From: Pseudophaeobacter profundi | GTDB taxonomy: Bacteria > Pseudomonadota > Alphaproteobacteria > Rhodobacterales > Rhodobacteraceae | DNA: 64,000 bases | Assembly: GCF_029697505.1 (NCBI RefSeq) | Contig: NZ_JARJEF010000010.1 | Coordinates: 1 to 64,000, forward strand | Direction: 5' to 3' | In this document: positions 33,723-43,264 of the stretch, in pieces | Position numbering within the stretch: position 1 is the first letter of the stretch | How the letters are laid out: every line of letters starts with the position of its first letter | Notes under the pieces: model-generated | Told to the model about the DNA's origin: nothing | Databases searched by the model: none | What the model saw: the letters and a program-made list of their open reading frames with translations, nothing else | Position numbers and translations under genes: made by a program

Positions 33723-35246
33723 TTATGCCACTTCGAAAGTGGGTGTTGTCTCAGCGCGCAGTCCCATGGACAGGCGCACAATTGCGTCTTCAGATATTTC
33801 ACCCGGCTGCAGAATGCCGCTGACCGCGCCCTGACGCATCACCATGATGCGGTCTGCCAGGCCAATCAGTTCGGGCATTTCAGAGGTGATGACGATGATC
33901 GAATGTCCCGCATCCGCCAGCCCCCGCAGGAAGGCATAGATCTGCTGCTTGGTGCCGATATCAATGCCGCGGGTTGGTTCATCCACAATCAGCAGGCGCG
34001 GCTCTGACAGCATCACCTTGGCCAGCAGCAGCTTTTGCTGATTGCCGCCGGACATATTGCCAACGCGCACATCGCGCCTGCCGGCCCGGATATCGAATTC
34101 TTCGATTGCGCGGGTCAGGGCGGCCTCTTCGGCGGTGCGGTTAATCAGAAAACCACCAAATTTATGCAGGGTCTGAAGGGTCAGATTTTCGCGCATACCA
34201 CGTTCCAGCAGCAGCCCGCGCAGTTTGCGGTCTTCGGTCAGGTAGCACAGCCCCGCCCGTTGCGCCGCTCCGGGCGTCTTGAACACAACAGGCTGCCCAA
34301 ACAGATGCAGGCTCTCTGCCCGGGCTGGGCGCAGTCCTGCCAGGCCCTCCATCAGTTCGGTCCGACCAGATCCAATCAGCCCGCCGAGGCCAAGAATTTC
34401 CCCCTGCTGCAGGCTGAAGGATACATTCTTGGCAAAGCCGGGCACCTCCAGACCATCGACCCTCAACACCACCGGCGCATCCGGTGCCACACCTGGTTTT
34501 TCAGGATAGAGGTCGGACACATCACGCCCCACCATGGCAGTGGCCATCGCGTCTTCGCTGCTGTCACTAGCCGGGCCGAATTGCACCACTGCGCCATCGC
34601 GCATCACGGTGATTTCATCAGCAATATACGCAACTTCGTCCAGTTTATGCGAGGTGAACAGGATCGCGGTCCCAGCACTGCGCAGGGCGTCGACCTGCTT
34701 GAACAACACCTCGGTTTCGCGCGTAGTCAGCACCGCAGTGGGTTCATCCATGATCAACACGCGGGCATCGCGCGACAGCGCCTTGGCGATTTCCACCATC
34801 TGCTTGTCAGAGTTCGACAGAGAAGAAACCAGTGCATCGGGCGAGATATCACACTCCACCCGATCCAGATAGGCACGCGTCTTGCGGCGCATTTCAGCCT
34901 TGTCCAACAGCAGGCCGCGCGTCAGTTCACGACCCAGAAAGATATTCTGCTCGACGGTCAGTTGCTCTGCCAGATTGAATTCCTGATGGATCATCACGAT
35001 GCCCGCCAGTTCGCCGTCATGCAGGCTGGTAAACTGGGCGGGCTGCCCGTCCAGCAGAACCTCACCAGAACTGGCAGGCTGATAGCCCGCCAGAATTTTC
35101 ATCGTGGTGGATTTGCCTGCCCCGTTTTCGCCGATCAGCGCATGCACGGTGCCCGGCCGCAGGGCCAGATCCACGCCATGCAGCACCTCAATCGGGCCAA
35201 AGCTCTTGCTGACGCCTTTCAGCGCGATGACGGGGCCCGCAGTCAT
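33723..35246 (-). CDS. Pentose ABC transporter ATPase, two-domain (RbsA/XylG class)
   Basis: A 507-aa tandem ATPase. The first half has Walker A GENGAGKSTTMKIL, signature-like LSNSDKQMVEIAKAL and Walker B VLIMDEPTAVL. The second half has a degenerate P-loop (LGGLIGSGRTELMEGL), signature MSGGNQQKLLLAKVM and LLIVDEPTRGIDIGTK. Asymmetry of this kind is normal for the class. ATG 35246 overlaps the Gfo/Idh gene stop by 4 bp. Confidence 0.93.
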   Translation of the reverse strand: MTAGPVIALKGVSKSFGPIEVLHGVDLALRPGTVHALIGENGAGKSTTMKILAGYQPASSGEVLLDGQPAQFTSLHDGELAGIVMIHQEFNLAEQLTVEQNIFLGRELTRGLLLDKAEMRRKTRAYLDRVECDISPDALVSSLSNSDKQMVEIAKALSRDARVLIMDEPTAVLTTRETEVLFKQVDALRSAGTAILFTSHKLDEVAYIADEITVMRDGAVVQFGPASDSSEDAMATAMVGRDVSDLYPEKPGVAPDAPVVLRVDGLEVPGFAKNVSFSLQQGEILGLGGLIGSGRTELMEGLAGLRPARAESLHLFGQPVVFKTPGAAQRAGLCYLTEDRKLRGLLLERGMRENLTLQTLHKFGGFLINRTAEEAALTRAIEEFDIRAGRRDVRVGNMSGGNQQKLLLAKVMLSEPRLLIVDEPTRGIDIGTKQQIYAFLRGLADAGHSIIVITSEMPELIGLADRIMVMRQGAVSGILQPGEISEDAIVRLSMGLRAETTPTFEVA

Positions 35247-36379
35247 AGGGTGACCCAAGCCGCATCTCGGGCCGACGAGGTGACGCAGGCCTGAATGAAT
35301 TTCATCCCCGCCATACCGTCAGCCATACCGGGCAGTTGGCCCATGGCATCCGCGCGCGCAGCACCACCCTGATAGGCGCGAATGGCATCAGCCGCTTCGC
35401 TGTAAATGGTAGCAAAGCCTTCCAGATAGCCTTCTGGGTGGCCACCGGGGATGCGGCTGACGGCCTGCGCGGCTGCATTGGCGCCGGCACCATTGCGGGT
35501 CAGCAGCTGCTTGGCGCCGCCATGGCGGGTGTACCAAAGGTAATTGGGATCCTCTTGCGCCCATTCCAACCCGCCCTTGTCGCCATAGATGCGCAGCTTC
35601 AGCGCGTTCTCGTTGCCCGGCGCCACCTGGCTGGACCACAGCATTCCCCGTGCGCCACCCTGAAAGCGCAGCATCATATGGGCATTGTCATCCAATGCGC
35701 GCCCCGCGCCCCAGCATTGCAGATCGGCGGCCAGGCTTTCGACCTTCAAGCCGCTGACAAAACAGGCCAGATTGTGGGCGTGGGTGCCGATATCGCCGAC
35801 CGATCCGCCAGCGCCTGAACGGGCCGGATCGGTACGCCATTCGGCCTGTTTCAAACCTTCGTTTTCCACCGCAGAGGTCAGCCAATCCTGCGGATATTCG
35901 GCCTGCACGATACGGATATCGCCCAGATCGCCCGCTGCCACCATGGCGCGGGCCTGCCGGATCATCGGATAGCCGGTATAGTTATGGGTCAACACAAACA
36001 GCGATTGCGCCTGCGCCACCGCCGCTTCCAGATCGGCGGCTTCTTCCATGGTGGCGGTCAGCGGCTTGTCGCAGATCACATGGATGCCCTTGGCCAGAAA
36101 GGCCTTGGCTGCTGCTGCATGGACGTGGTTGGGCGTGACAATGGCCACTGCCTCGATCCCGTCTTCACGGGCGGCTTCGGCCTCGGCCATCTCGGCAAAG
36201 CTGCCGTAAGAGCGTGGAATTCCAAGCGCTTCGGCGCTGGCGGCGGATTTTTCCGGTGTCGAGGACAGCGCGCCCGCAACCAGATCAAAGCGGTCGTCAA
36301 TCCGTGAAGCAATCCGGTGCACACCACCAATAAAAGCGTCATTGCCGCCGCCGACCATTCCAAGACGAATAGGTGCCAT
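35243..36379 (-). CDS. Gfo/Idh/MocA-family sugar dehydrogenase
   Basis: A 378-aa NAD(P)-dependent dehydrogenase. The Rossmann motif is RLGMVGGGNDAFIGGVHR, the EKP-type signature HVICDKPLTATMEEA and the C-domain HNYTGYPMIRQARAM, DIGTHAHNLACFVSG (catalytic-type His). It overlaps the ATPase gene by 4 bp and the TIM-barrel gene by 1 bp. Dehydrogenase plus TIM-barrel isomerase is a familiar pair for inositols, 3-keto sugars or rare aldoses. Its place in a xylose operon suggests that the importer accepts a further sugar or a xylose derivative. Confidence 0.85.
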   Translation of the reverse strand: MAPIRLGMVGGGNDAFIGGVHRIASRIDDRFDLVAGALSSTPEKSAASAEALGIPRSYGSFAEMAEAEAAREDGIEAVAIVTPNHVHAAAAKAFLAKGIHVICDKPLTATMEEAADLEAAVAQAQSLFVLTHNYTGYPMIRQARAMVAAGDLGDIRIVQAEYPQDWLTSAVENEGLKQAEWRTDPARSGAGGSVGDIGTHAHNLACFVSGLKVESLAADLQCWGAGRALDDNAHMMLRFQGGARGMLWSSQVAPGNENALKLRIYGDKGGLEWAQEDPNYLWYTRHGGAKQLLTRNGAGANAAAQAVSRIPGGHPEGYLEGFATIYSEAADAIRAYQGGAARADAMGQLPGMADGMAGMKFIQACVTSSARDAAWVTL

Positions 36380-37434
36380 CAGTCGATCCCCAACATTTTG
36401 CGGTTTGCGGCCTCATCGGTGCCGCCATCGGCAAAGTCATCAAAGGCCTTGTCAGTCACGCGGATTATGTGGTCCGACACGAACTGCGCCCCTTCGCGGG
36501 CGCCGTCTTCGGGGTGTTTCAGGCAGCATTCCCATTCGACCACGGCCCAGCCGTCGAAATCATTGGCGGCCATCTTGGAAAACACCGCGCCAAAATCGAC
36601 CTGCCCATCCCCAAGCGAGCGGAACCGCCCGGCACGATCGGTCCAGCTTTGATAGCCGGAATAGACCCCCTGCCGTCCGGTTGGGTTGAATTCGGCATCC
36701 TTGACGTGGAACATTTTGATCCGGTCTTTGTAGATGTCGATATTGTCCAGATAATCCAGGCATTGCAGCACATAGTGACTGGGATCATAGAGCATATTGG
36801 CGCGGGCGTGGTTACCGGTGCGTTCCAGGAACATCTCATATGAAATGCCATCATGCAGGTCTTCGCCCGGGTGGATTTCATAACAGACATCAACGCCGCA
36901 GTCTTCGGCATGGTTCAGGATTGGCAGCCAGCGTTTTGCCAGTTCGTCAAAGGCGGTTTCAACCAGGCCCGCCGGGCGCTGCGGCCAGGGGTAGATATAG
37001 GGCCAGGCCAGCGCGCCGGAAAAGGTGGCATGCGCCCCAATCCCCATGTGCTGCGAGGCCGACAGCGCCTTTTTCACCTGATCCACCGCCCATTCCTGGC
37101 GCGCCGCCGGATTGCCCCGCACTTCGGGTGCGGCAAAGCCATCGAACGCGGTGTCATAGGCGGGGTGAACCGCAACCAGCTGGCCTTGCAGATGGGTTGA
37201 CAGTTCGGTGACTTCCACGCCGTTTTCGCGGGCCTTGCCCTTGAATTCATCGCAATAGTCCTTGCTACTGGCGGCCTTGTCCAGATCAATCAGGCGGCCA
37301 TCCCAGCTGGGCACCTGCACCCCCTTGTAGCCACAGTCAGCGGCCCATTTGGTAATGCTATCCCAGGAATTGAATGGCGCGTCATCGCCCGCGAATTGCG
37401 CCAAGAACAGCGCCGGACCCTTGATAGTTTTCAT
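36379..37434 (-). CDS. Sugar isomerase/epimerase, TIM barrel (AP endonuclease 2 family)
   Basis: A 351-aa xylose-isomerase-like TIM barrel. Blocks are GYKGVQVPSWDGRLIDLDKA, ELSTHLQGQLVAVHPAYD, VDVCYEIHPGEDLHDG (metal Glu), MLYDPSHYVLQCLDYLDNI (Asp/His), FHVKDAEF (His/Asp) and WAVVEWECC (Glu). All four usual metal ligands are present. It sits 24 bp after xylA and pairs with the adjoining dehydrogenase. The substrate is not deducible. Confidence 0.82.
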   Translation of the reverse strand: MKTIKGPALFLAQFAGDDAPFNSWDSITKWAADCGYKGVQVPSWDGRLIDLDKAASSKDYCDEFKGKARENGVEVTELSTHLQGQLVAVHPAYDTAFDGFAAPEVRGNPAARQEWAVDQVKKALSASQHMGIGAHATFSGALAWPYIYPWPQRPAGLVETAFDELAKRWLPILNHAEDCGVDVCYEIHPGEDLHDGISYEMFLERTGNHARANMLYDPSHYVLQCLDYLDNIDIYKDRIKMFHVKDAEFNPTGRQGVYSGYQSWTDRAGRFRSLGDGQVDFGAVFSKMAANDFDGWAVVEWECCLKHPEDGAREGAQFVSDHIIRVTDKAFDDFADGGTDEAANRKMLGID

Positions 37435-37458
37435 GGCTCTTCCCTCCCTTTTGTTCGC

Positions 37459-38754
37459 CTACACAAAGCGATTGACGACGTTTTCCAGGATCTCTTGACG
37501 CCCGGATTGCGGCTGCGGGTTGATGCCATCGTCCAGTACCCGTTGCGCAATACTGCCCAGATCGCTTTCCAGCATCGCCTGCGCATCAGCACTGTCCCAA
37601 CCGGCGTAGCGCTCGGCGCGCATCGCTTCCAGGGTTCCGTCCTCCAGCATGGCCGCCGCCGCCTTGAAGCCCCGCGCACAGACATCCATCGCCCCGGCGT
37701 GCGCGGCAATCAGATCGACAGGATCCAGCGATTGGCGGCGCAGTTTTGCATCGAAATTGGTGCCGCCAGTGGTGAACCCCCCGGCTTTCAGCACCTCGTA
37801 ATAGGCCAGCGCCACCTCGGGCACATTGTTGGGGAACTGGTCGGTATCCCAGCCAGACTGGTAGTCATTGCGGTTCATGTCGATAGAGCCAAAAATGCCA
37901 AGGCTCGCCGCCAGCGCCAGTTCGTGTTCAAACGAATGGCCCGCCAGGATTGCATGACCCTGCTCGATATTCATCTGCACCTCGCCTTCAAGGCCAAATT
38001 CCTTGAGGAAGCCATAGACAGTGGCGACGTCAAAATCATACTGGTGCTTTGACGGTTCCTGCGGTTTCGGTTCCACCAGAATGGCACCCTTGAAACCGAT
38101 CTTATGTTTGTATTCCACCGCCATCTGCAAAAACCGCCCGGCCTGCTGGCGTTCGCGTTTCAGATCGGTGTTGAGCAACGTTTCATAGCCTTCGCGCCCG
38201 CCCCACAGCACATAGTTCTGACCGCCTAGATTGTGGGTGGCATCCATGCAGGCCTTTACCGTCGCCGCCGACCAGGCAAAGATTTCCGGGTCGGGGTTGG
38301 TGGCCGCGCCCGCCATAAACCGGCGGTGGCTGAACATATTCGCTGTGCCCCACAGAAGCTGGGTCTTGCTGCCCGCCATCTTGGTACCAAAATAGTCAAT
38401 GATCTCCTCAAAATTGCGCAGGCTCTCGGCAAAGCTGTCGCCTTCGGGGCGGATGTCTGCGTCATGCCAGCAGAAATAGGGCACATTCAGCAGATCAAAC
38501 ATGTCAAAGGCGACATCCGCCTTGAGCCGGGCCAGATCCATGGTGTCGCCAAACCAGGGCCGATCAAAGGTCTGGCCGCCAAAGGGGTCACCACCGGGCC
38601 AGGCAAAAGAATGCCAATAGGCCACCGCAAAACGCAGGTGATCTTCCATCCGTTTGCCCAGGATCACCTCATCCGGGTTGTAGTGGCGAAAATCCAGACC
38701 AGTGCTATTGGGATCATAGGCCAGTGGGGCAATATCTTTAAAGAAATCCGTCAT
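37459..38754 (-). CDS. xylA: Xylose isomerase
   Basis: A 431-aa enzyme interconverting D-xylose and D-xylulose. Catalytic His97-Asp98 in [13 protein letters not shown], metal-site Glu228 and Lys230 in [18 protein letters not shown], and [17 protein letters not shown] and [20 protein letters not shown] are all intact. Length is that of class II enzymes. Its start overlaps the LacI-type regulator stop by 4 bp. Confidence 0.96.
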   Translation of the reverse strand: MTDFFKDIAPLAYDPNSTGLDFRHYNPDEVILGKRMEDHLRFAVAYWHSFAWPGGDPFGGQTFDRPWFGDTMDLARLKADVAFDMFDLLNVPYFCWHDADIRPEGDSFAESLRNFEEIIDYFGTKMAGSKTQLLWGTANMFSHRRFMAGAATNPDPEIFAWSAATVKACMDATHNLGGQNYVLWGGREGYETLLNTDLKRERQQAGRFLQMAVEYKHKIGFKGAILVEPKPQEPSKHQYDFDVATVYGFLKEFGLEGEVQMNIEQGHAILAGHSFEHELALAASLGIFGSIDMNRNDYQSGWDTDQFPNNVPEVALAYYEVLKAGGFTTGGTNFDAKLRRQSLDPVDLIAAHAGAMDVCARGFKAAAAMLEDGTLEAMRAERYAGWDSADAQAMLESDLGSIAQRVLDDGINPQPQSGRQEILENVVNRFV

Positions 38755-39809
38755 GTGGTTTTGTCTTTCATCGTCTCGGGGAAGGGGGCGCCGGGCAGAT
38801 TATCCCGCAGGTAGATGGTTGGGACCAATTCCGGCATGCGCGGCACGCCCTGTTCGTCAATCAAGGCGCGCAGCACGCTGAAGGCGCGGTTGATTTCCAC
38901 ATCGGGGCGCTGGTCAATCACGATATCAATATGGCCCGCTTCCACCGCCTTGCGCGTATGCGGGACCAGTTCATGCACCACGCAAAAGGGCTTGCGCGGG
39001 GCCAAGGTAAGGGCGGCAATCAGCCCACTGTTACCCGCGCCCACGTTATAAACTGCCGTCAGATCCGGGTGCTGCGCCAAGGCTGCACTGGCCTGGCTTT
39101 GCACGACGGCCGCAGCATCCTTGGTCATCAACGGGTTCAGCAGCGCAATCTTGGGGAAATCGGCGGTGATCACCTCTTGAAACCCTGCCAACCGTTCGGC
39201 ATGGTCATGCGCCGCAAGGGCGCCAGCAAAGGTCTGCACCAGGCCCTTGCCGCCGCCATGCGCCATGCCAATCAGCCGCGCCGCCGTCCGGCCCGCAACC
39301 CGGTTATCAATGCCAATATAGGCCGAGCGATAGTCAATCGGCAGATCCGACACCAACCCGACAATGGCCACCCCTTTTTGCCGCAGCGCTGCCAGCGGCT
39401 GTTCCAGCGCCGCACTTTTCAGGCCGACAATCGCCACACCATCAAAGTCTTGCTCCAACAGCGCCGTGAGCCCCGCCTGCATGTCTTCTACCCCGAAGGC
39501 CGCGACCTCGATGATCTCTACACGGATCTGTTCAGTCTGTAGCCGCTCGGCGGTGATCTTCAGGTGGTCGCGGATCCGGTTGAAGAAGGCATTCGGGCCC
39601 AATGGGATCAAAAATGCGAGCCGATAAACACGACCGCGCGACAGATTGGCGGCGGCGACATTGCGCACATATCCCAGGGCCGCCATTGCGTCGCGCACCT
39701 TGCGGATCGACTTTTCCGCCACGTTACCGCGCTTGTTGACTACACGATCAGCTGTCGCATAGCTCACGCCGGCGGCCTGCGCCACGTCGCTTAAGGTTGG
39801 GCTTGCCAT
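38751..39809 (-). CDS. LacI-family regulator of the xylose operon
   Basis: 352 aa from ATG 39809 (GGAGG five bases upstream; the longer frame is rejected). The HTH is [20 protein letters not shown] with the hinge helix [20 protein letters not shown]. The periplasmic-binding-like core binds the sugar. It is the first gene of the operon, so it is autoregulated. Two 16-bp imperfect palindromes 62-99 bp upstream are the likely operators. Note that regulation is by a LacI-type protein, not the AraC-type XylR of enterobacteria. Confidence 0.9.
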   Translation of the reverse strand: MASPTLSDVAQAAGVSYATADRVVNKRGNVAEKSIRKVRDAMAALGYVRNVAAANLSRGRVYRLAFLIPLGPNAFFNRIRDHLKITAERLQTEQIRVEIIEVAAFGVEDMQAGLTALLEQDFDGVAIVGLKSAALEQPLAALRQKGVAIVGLVSDLPIDYRSAYIGIDNRVAGRTAARLIGMAHGGGKGLVQTFAGALAAHDHAERLAGFQEVITADFPKIALLNPLMTKDAAAVVQSQASAALAQHPDLTAVYNVGAGNSGLIAALTLAPRKPFCVVHELVPHTRKAVEAGHIDIVIDQRPDVEINRAFSVLRALIDEQGVPRMPELVPTIYLRDNLPGAPFPETMKDKTT

Positions 39810-39871
39810 GTTTCCTCCCACCCGGCGCGTCACAACGCCGTGCTCTCCTGCCTCTAGCAAAGACTTGAAAA

Positions 39872-39910
39872 TGACAGACGTCAATCAAAAAATGATAGGC
39901 GTCAATCATT
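39872..39910. promoter_or_regulatory. Tandem LacI-type operators of the xylose operon
   Basis: TGACAGACGTCAATCA (39872-39887) and TGATAGGCGTCAATCA (39893-39908) match at 14 of 16 bases. Each is an imperfect palindrome around a central CG, as expected for LacI-family operators, and the second extends to AATGAT...ATCATT (39891-39910). The 21-bp offset puts both on one DNA face. Confidence 0.7.
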
Positions 39911-40332
39911 ATTCTGGCAGCGGCGCTTTTCCAAATGACGACACCTGCCATTTACCCAGAGGAAAGGCCCGGCCAGAAGCCGCAGAAACCGCCCCTGGAA
40001 CCGATGGCATTGCGGGCCGACCCCCAAAGAAAGGATGCGCTGCCAGGCAAGGCGACGTGGCAGAAAAGACCCGAATACAGCGCTTTAGCAGTGCTGGAAA
40101 CAGGCTGAAAATCACCTAAGGTCGGGAAGTTTTTCCAGTCATTCGTCCCGAAATTCCGGAACATATTGCTGTATTGTCAACGACAATTTCCCACCCGCCA
40201 GGATTAATCGCAATATAGCTCATCGGGCTGACTGCGCAAATTCATTGCGCAAAGTTTATTTGTCATGTTAAGCAATAAGGGCGCCCAATAGCCGACTCAT
40301 CCTTCCCCTACCGCCTCGAGGAAACACCGCCC
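39911..40332. other. Divergent intergenic region, xyl / hpa
   Basis: No gene is seen. The stretch 40180-40270 is AT-richer and holds TGCGCAAA at 40234-40241 and again at 40247-40254 (13-bp offset), a possible regulator site for the hpa operon, whose first gene starts at 40333. Frames crossing 39911-40164 lack ribosome sites. Confidence 0.4.
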
Positions 40333-40737
40333 ATGCCTCACTTTCAGATCGAATATTCGCCCAATCTCGAACAGGTCGTGGACATTGCCGGCCTCTGCGC
40401 CCAGATCCGCGCAACAGCGGTGAAGATTGATACCTTCCCCATGCCAGGCGTGCGGGTCAGAGCGGTGCGGGTCGATCACTATGCCATTGCCGATGGTGAT
40501 CCAAAACATGGATTCATTGATATTTCCATTCGCCTACGCGCCGGCCGCAGCCCGACAGAAAAGCAAGCGGCCACCCAACGTATCTTCACCACCGCCCGCA
40601 GCTATCTTGCAGCGGCAATGGCAGATCACTCCATCGCGCTTTCGCTGGAAATGCGTGACATCGACCCTGAATACTCCCCCAAAACCGGCTCTATTCGGGC
40701 CCATCTGGCCCCATCCCCACAGGAGGATAACGCATGA
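40333..40737 (+). CDS. hpaF: 5-carboxymethyl-2-hydroxymuconate isomerase
   Basis: A 134-aa tautomerase-fold enzyme with the catalytic Pro immediately after Met (MPHFQIEYSPNLE). It also has the family pattern VRVDHYAIADGDPKHGFIDISIRLRAGR. It isomerises 5-carboxymethyl-2-hydroxymuconate in homoprotocatechuate degradation. GAGGAAA precedes the start. It is the first gene of hpaFEDGHI, overlapping hpaE by 4 bp. Confidence 0.93.
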   Translation: MPHFQIEYSPNLEQVVDIAGLCAQIRATAVKIDTFPMPGVRVRAVRVDHYAIADGDPKHGFIDISIRLRAGRSPTEKQAATQRIFTTARSYLAAAMADHSIALSLEMRDIDPEYSPKTGSIRAHLAPSPQEDNA

Positions 40738-42242
40738 CTGTGTTGAACCAAAACATCGAGAAACTGAACGGGTTTCTGGTCCGGTTCAAAGAAACTGGCA
40801 TCCAGAACCGCATCGCGGGCCAGGATTGCGCAGGCACCGCCGGAGTGTTCCAGAGCCGCTCTCCGGTGGACAAGAGCGTGATCTGCAACGTCGCGCGTGG
40901 TGATGCCACGGATATAGACGCCGCCGCCAATGCCGCCGCCAATGCCTTTGCTGCTTGGCGGGATATGCCGGCGGTGGAACGCAAACAGATCCTGCTACGC
41001 ATTGCCGACGGGATCGAAGCCCGCGCCGAAGAAATCGCCCTGTGCGAATGCTGGGACACCGGCCAGACCCTGCGCTTCATGTCCAAGGCGGCGCTGCGCG
41101 GGGCCGAGAATTTTCGCTATTTTGCCGATCAAGTGGTGCAGGCACGCGATGGCCATCACCTGCAGTCTCCCACATTGATGAATATCACCACGCGCAAGCC
41201 CATTGGCCCGGTTGGGGTCATCACCCCGTGGAACACCCCCTTTATGCTATCGACCTGGAAAATTGCCCCTGCCTTGGCAGCGGGCTGCACCGTGGTTCAC
41301 AAACCCGCGGAAGACAGCCCACTCTCCGCCCGCCTGCTTGTCGAAATCGCCGAAGAGGCTGGCCTGCCGCCCGGCGTTCTCAACACGGTCAATGGCTATG
41401 GCCACGATGCCGGGAAACGCCTGACCGAACACCCGGCGATCAAGGCCATCGCCTTCGTCGGTGAGAGCCGCACCGGGGCCGCCATCAGCAAACAGGGGGC
41501 CGATACGCTCAAGCGGTTGCACCTGGAACTCGGCGGCAAGAATCCCGTCATCGTCTTTGACGATGCCGATCTCGACCGGGCGCTGGATGCCGTGATCTTC
41601 ATGATCTACTCGATCAACGGCGAACGCTGTACTTCTTCCTCCCGCCTGCTGGTGCAGGACACAATCCGCGCCGACTTTGAGGCCAAGCTGATTGATCGCG
41701 TCAACAACATAAAGGTAGGCCACCCGCTAAACCCCACCAGCGAAATTGGGCCCCTGATCAGCGAAGAACACTACAACAAGGTCACCTCATACTTCGACAT
41801 CGCAACACAGGACGGCGCCACCATCGCCGCAGGCGGCACCAAACTGGGCGATGTCGGATATTTCATCCGTCCCACGCTCTTCACCAATGCCAACAATCAA
41901 ATGCGCATCGCCCAGGAAGAAATCTTTGGCCCGGTCCTCACCTCAATCCCCTTCAGCACTGAAGAAGAGGCGCTGAACCTCGCCAATGACACCCAGTACG
42001 GCCTCACCGGCTATCTCTGGACCAATGATCTGACCCGCGCCCTGCGCTTCACCGATCAGCTTGAGGCCGGCATGATCTGGGTAAATTCGGAAAACGTCCG
42101 TCACCTGCCCACCCCCTTTGGCGGGGTCAAGGCCAGCGGCATCGGCCGCGACGGCGGCGACTGGAGCTTTGACTTCTACATGGAGCAAAAACACATCGGC
42201 TTCGCCACCGGCCAACACAAGATCACCCGCCTCGGCGCATGA
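40734..42242 (+). CDS. hpaE: 5-carboxymethyl-2-hydroxymuconate semialdehyde dehydrogenase
   Basis: A 502-aa aldehyde dehydrogenase. It shows PVGVITPWNTPFMLSTWK (NAD pocket), catalytic Glu in LHLELGGKNPVIVF and catalytic Cys in NGERCTSSSRLL. QEEIFGPVLTSIPF is present near the C-terminus. It oxidises the ring-cleavage product of homoprotocatechuate using NAD+. AGGAGG lies at the end of hpaF. A repeated hairpin element follows in the 102-bp gap before hpaD. Confidence 0.95.
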   Translation: MTVLNQNIEKLNGFLVRFKETGIQNRIAGQDCAGTAGVFQSRSPVDKSVICNVARGDATDIDAAANAAANAFAAWRDMPAVERKQILLRIADGIEARAEEIALCECWDTGQTLRFMSKAALRGAENFRYFADQVVQARDGHHLQSPTLMNITTRKPIGPVGVITPWNTPFMLSTWKIAPALAAGCTVVHKPAEDSPLSARLLVEIAEEAGLPPGVLNTVNGYGHDAGKRLTEHPAIKAIAFVGESRTGAAISKQGADTLKRLHLELGGKNPVIVFDDADLDRALDAVIFMIYSINGERCTSSSRLLVQDTIRADFEAKLIDRVNNIKVGHPLNPTSEIGPLISEEHYNKVTSYFDIATQDGATIAAGGTKLGDVGYFIRPTLFTNANNQMRIAQEEIFGPVLTSIPFSTEEEALNLANDTQYGLTGYLWTNDLTRALRFTDQLEAGMIWVNSENVRHLPTPFGGVKASGIGRDGGDWSFDFYMEQKHIGFATGQHKITRLGA

Positions 42243-42278
42243 CCCCAAATTCATTTGGCCAAAAATATCCCGGGGTGA

Positions 42279-42318
42279 AATTTCAAATGCCAATTTGAAA
42301 TTGAGGGGCTGGCCCCTC
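42279..42318. repeat. Double hairpin intergenic element
   Basis: AATTTCAAAT and ATTTGAAATT (42279-42288 and 42293-42302) form a 10-bp stem with loop GCCA. GAGGGGC-TG-GCCCCTC (42303-42318) forms a second stem directly after. A motif GGCCAAAAATATCCCGGGG precedes at 42257-42275. This combination is one I associate with repeated intergenic elements of Rhodobacterales. It lies inside the hpa operon and may act as partial terminator or mRNA stabiliser. Confidence 0.6.
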
Positions 42319-42344
42319 CACCCCACGACACAAGGAGAGACCCC

Positions 42345-43196
42345 ATGGGAGAGATCGTACTCGCCGCCAAGATGACCCATGTCCCAACCATGCTGATGTC
42401 TGAGCAGGACGGGCCGGTCAAAGGGACACGTCAGGCCGCCATTGACGGTCACGCCGAAATCGCTCGCCGCGCCAAGGCGCTTGGCGCCACCACCGTGGTG
42501 ATCTGCGACACCCATTGGGTGATCAACGCAGGCTTTCACATCAATGCCAACAAACGCTTTGAAGGCCTGTTCACCTCGAACGAATTCCCGCAGTTCATTC
42601 AGGATCTGCCTTATGGCTACGATGGCAACCCGGCCCTGGGCGAGGCCATCGCCAAAGCCGCCACCGACAGGGGCGCCTATACGCTCTGCCATCAGCTCGA
42701 CAGTCTGGAGCTGGAATATGGCACCCTGGTGCCGATGCGCTTCATGAGCCGCGAACATGACATGAAGGTGGTCTCGGTGGCCGCCTGGGCCACAGTGCAT
42801 GACCACGACGAGAGCCGCATTGTCGGAGAAGCGATCCGCGAAGCGGTTGAGGCCTCGGATGAAAAGGTTCTGCTGGTGGCCTCTGGCAGTCTCAGCCACA
42901 AGATCTGGGCCAACAAGGACTATGCCGCCAACAATGGCACCTTTACCATCTCCTCCGAATTCAACCGTCAGATGGATCTGCATGTGCTGGAGATGTGGAA
43001 ACAGGGCGACCATGCCACGTTCTTGAAAATGCTGCGCGAATATGCCCAATTCTGCTGTGGTGAAGGTTCGATGCATGACACGGCGATGCTCTATGGGGCG
43101 CTTGGCTGGGACACATACACCGGCAAATGCGAAGTGGTGACGGAGTATTTTCCATCCTCCGGCACGGGCCAGACCAATATGATCTTCCCGGTCTGA
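42345..43196 (+). CDS. hpaD: 3,4-dihydroxyphenylacetate 2,3-dioxygenase (LigB type)
   Basis: A 283-aa class III extradiol dioxygenase opening the homoprotocatechuate ring at the 2,3 bond with Fe(II) and O2. LigB-type blocks are AAKMTHVPTMLMSE (iron His), VVICDTHWVINAGFHINANK (iron His region), CHQLDSLELEYGTLVPM and VASGSLSHKIW (acid-base His). AAGGAGAG precedes ATG. It is the enterobacterial type, not the VOC-fold type found in Gram-positives. Confidence 0.93.
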   Translation: MGEIVLAAKMTHVPTMLMSEQDGPVKGTRQAAIDGHAEIARRAKALGATTVVICDTHWVINAGFHINANKRFEGLFTSNEFPQFIQDLPYGYDGNPALGEAIAKAATDRGAYTLCHQLDSLELEYGTLVPMRFMSREHDMKVVSVAAWATVHDHDESRIVGEAIREAVEASDEKVLLVASGSLSHKIWANKDYAANNGTFTISSEFNRQMDLHVLEMWKQGDHATFLKMLREYAQFCCGEGSMHDTAMLYGALGWDTYTGKCEVVTEYFPSSGTGQTNMIFPV

Positions 43197-43264
43197 CCGG
43201 GCATCTCATCAAACAATGATACGCAGGGCAGCGCCACGGCGCCTGTTTGTGGAGGAGAAACCAG

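Noticed and set aside
34035-35294. 419-codon open frame on the + strand
   Set aside because: It is antisense to the two-domain ABC ATPase gene, which shows clear Walker and signature motifs. The + product has no recognisable domain; long antisense frames are common in GC-rich DNA.
41943-43076. 377-codon - strand frame
   Set aside because: Antisense to hpaE and hpaD, both with intact catalytic motifs.
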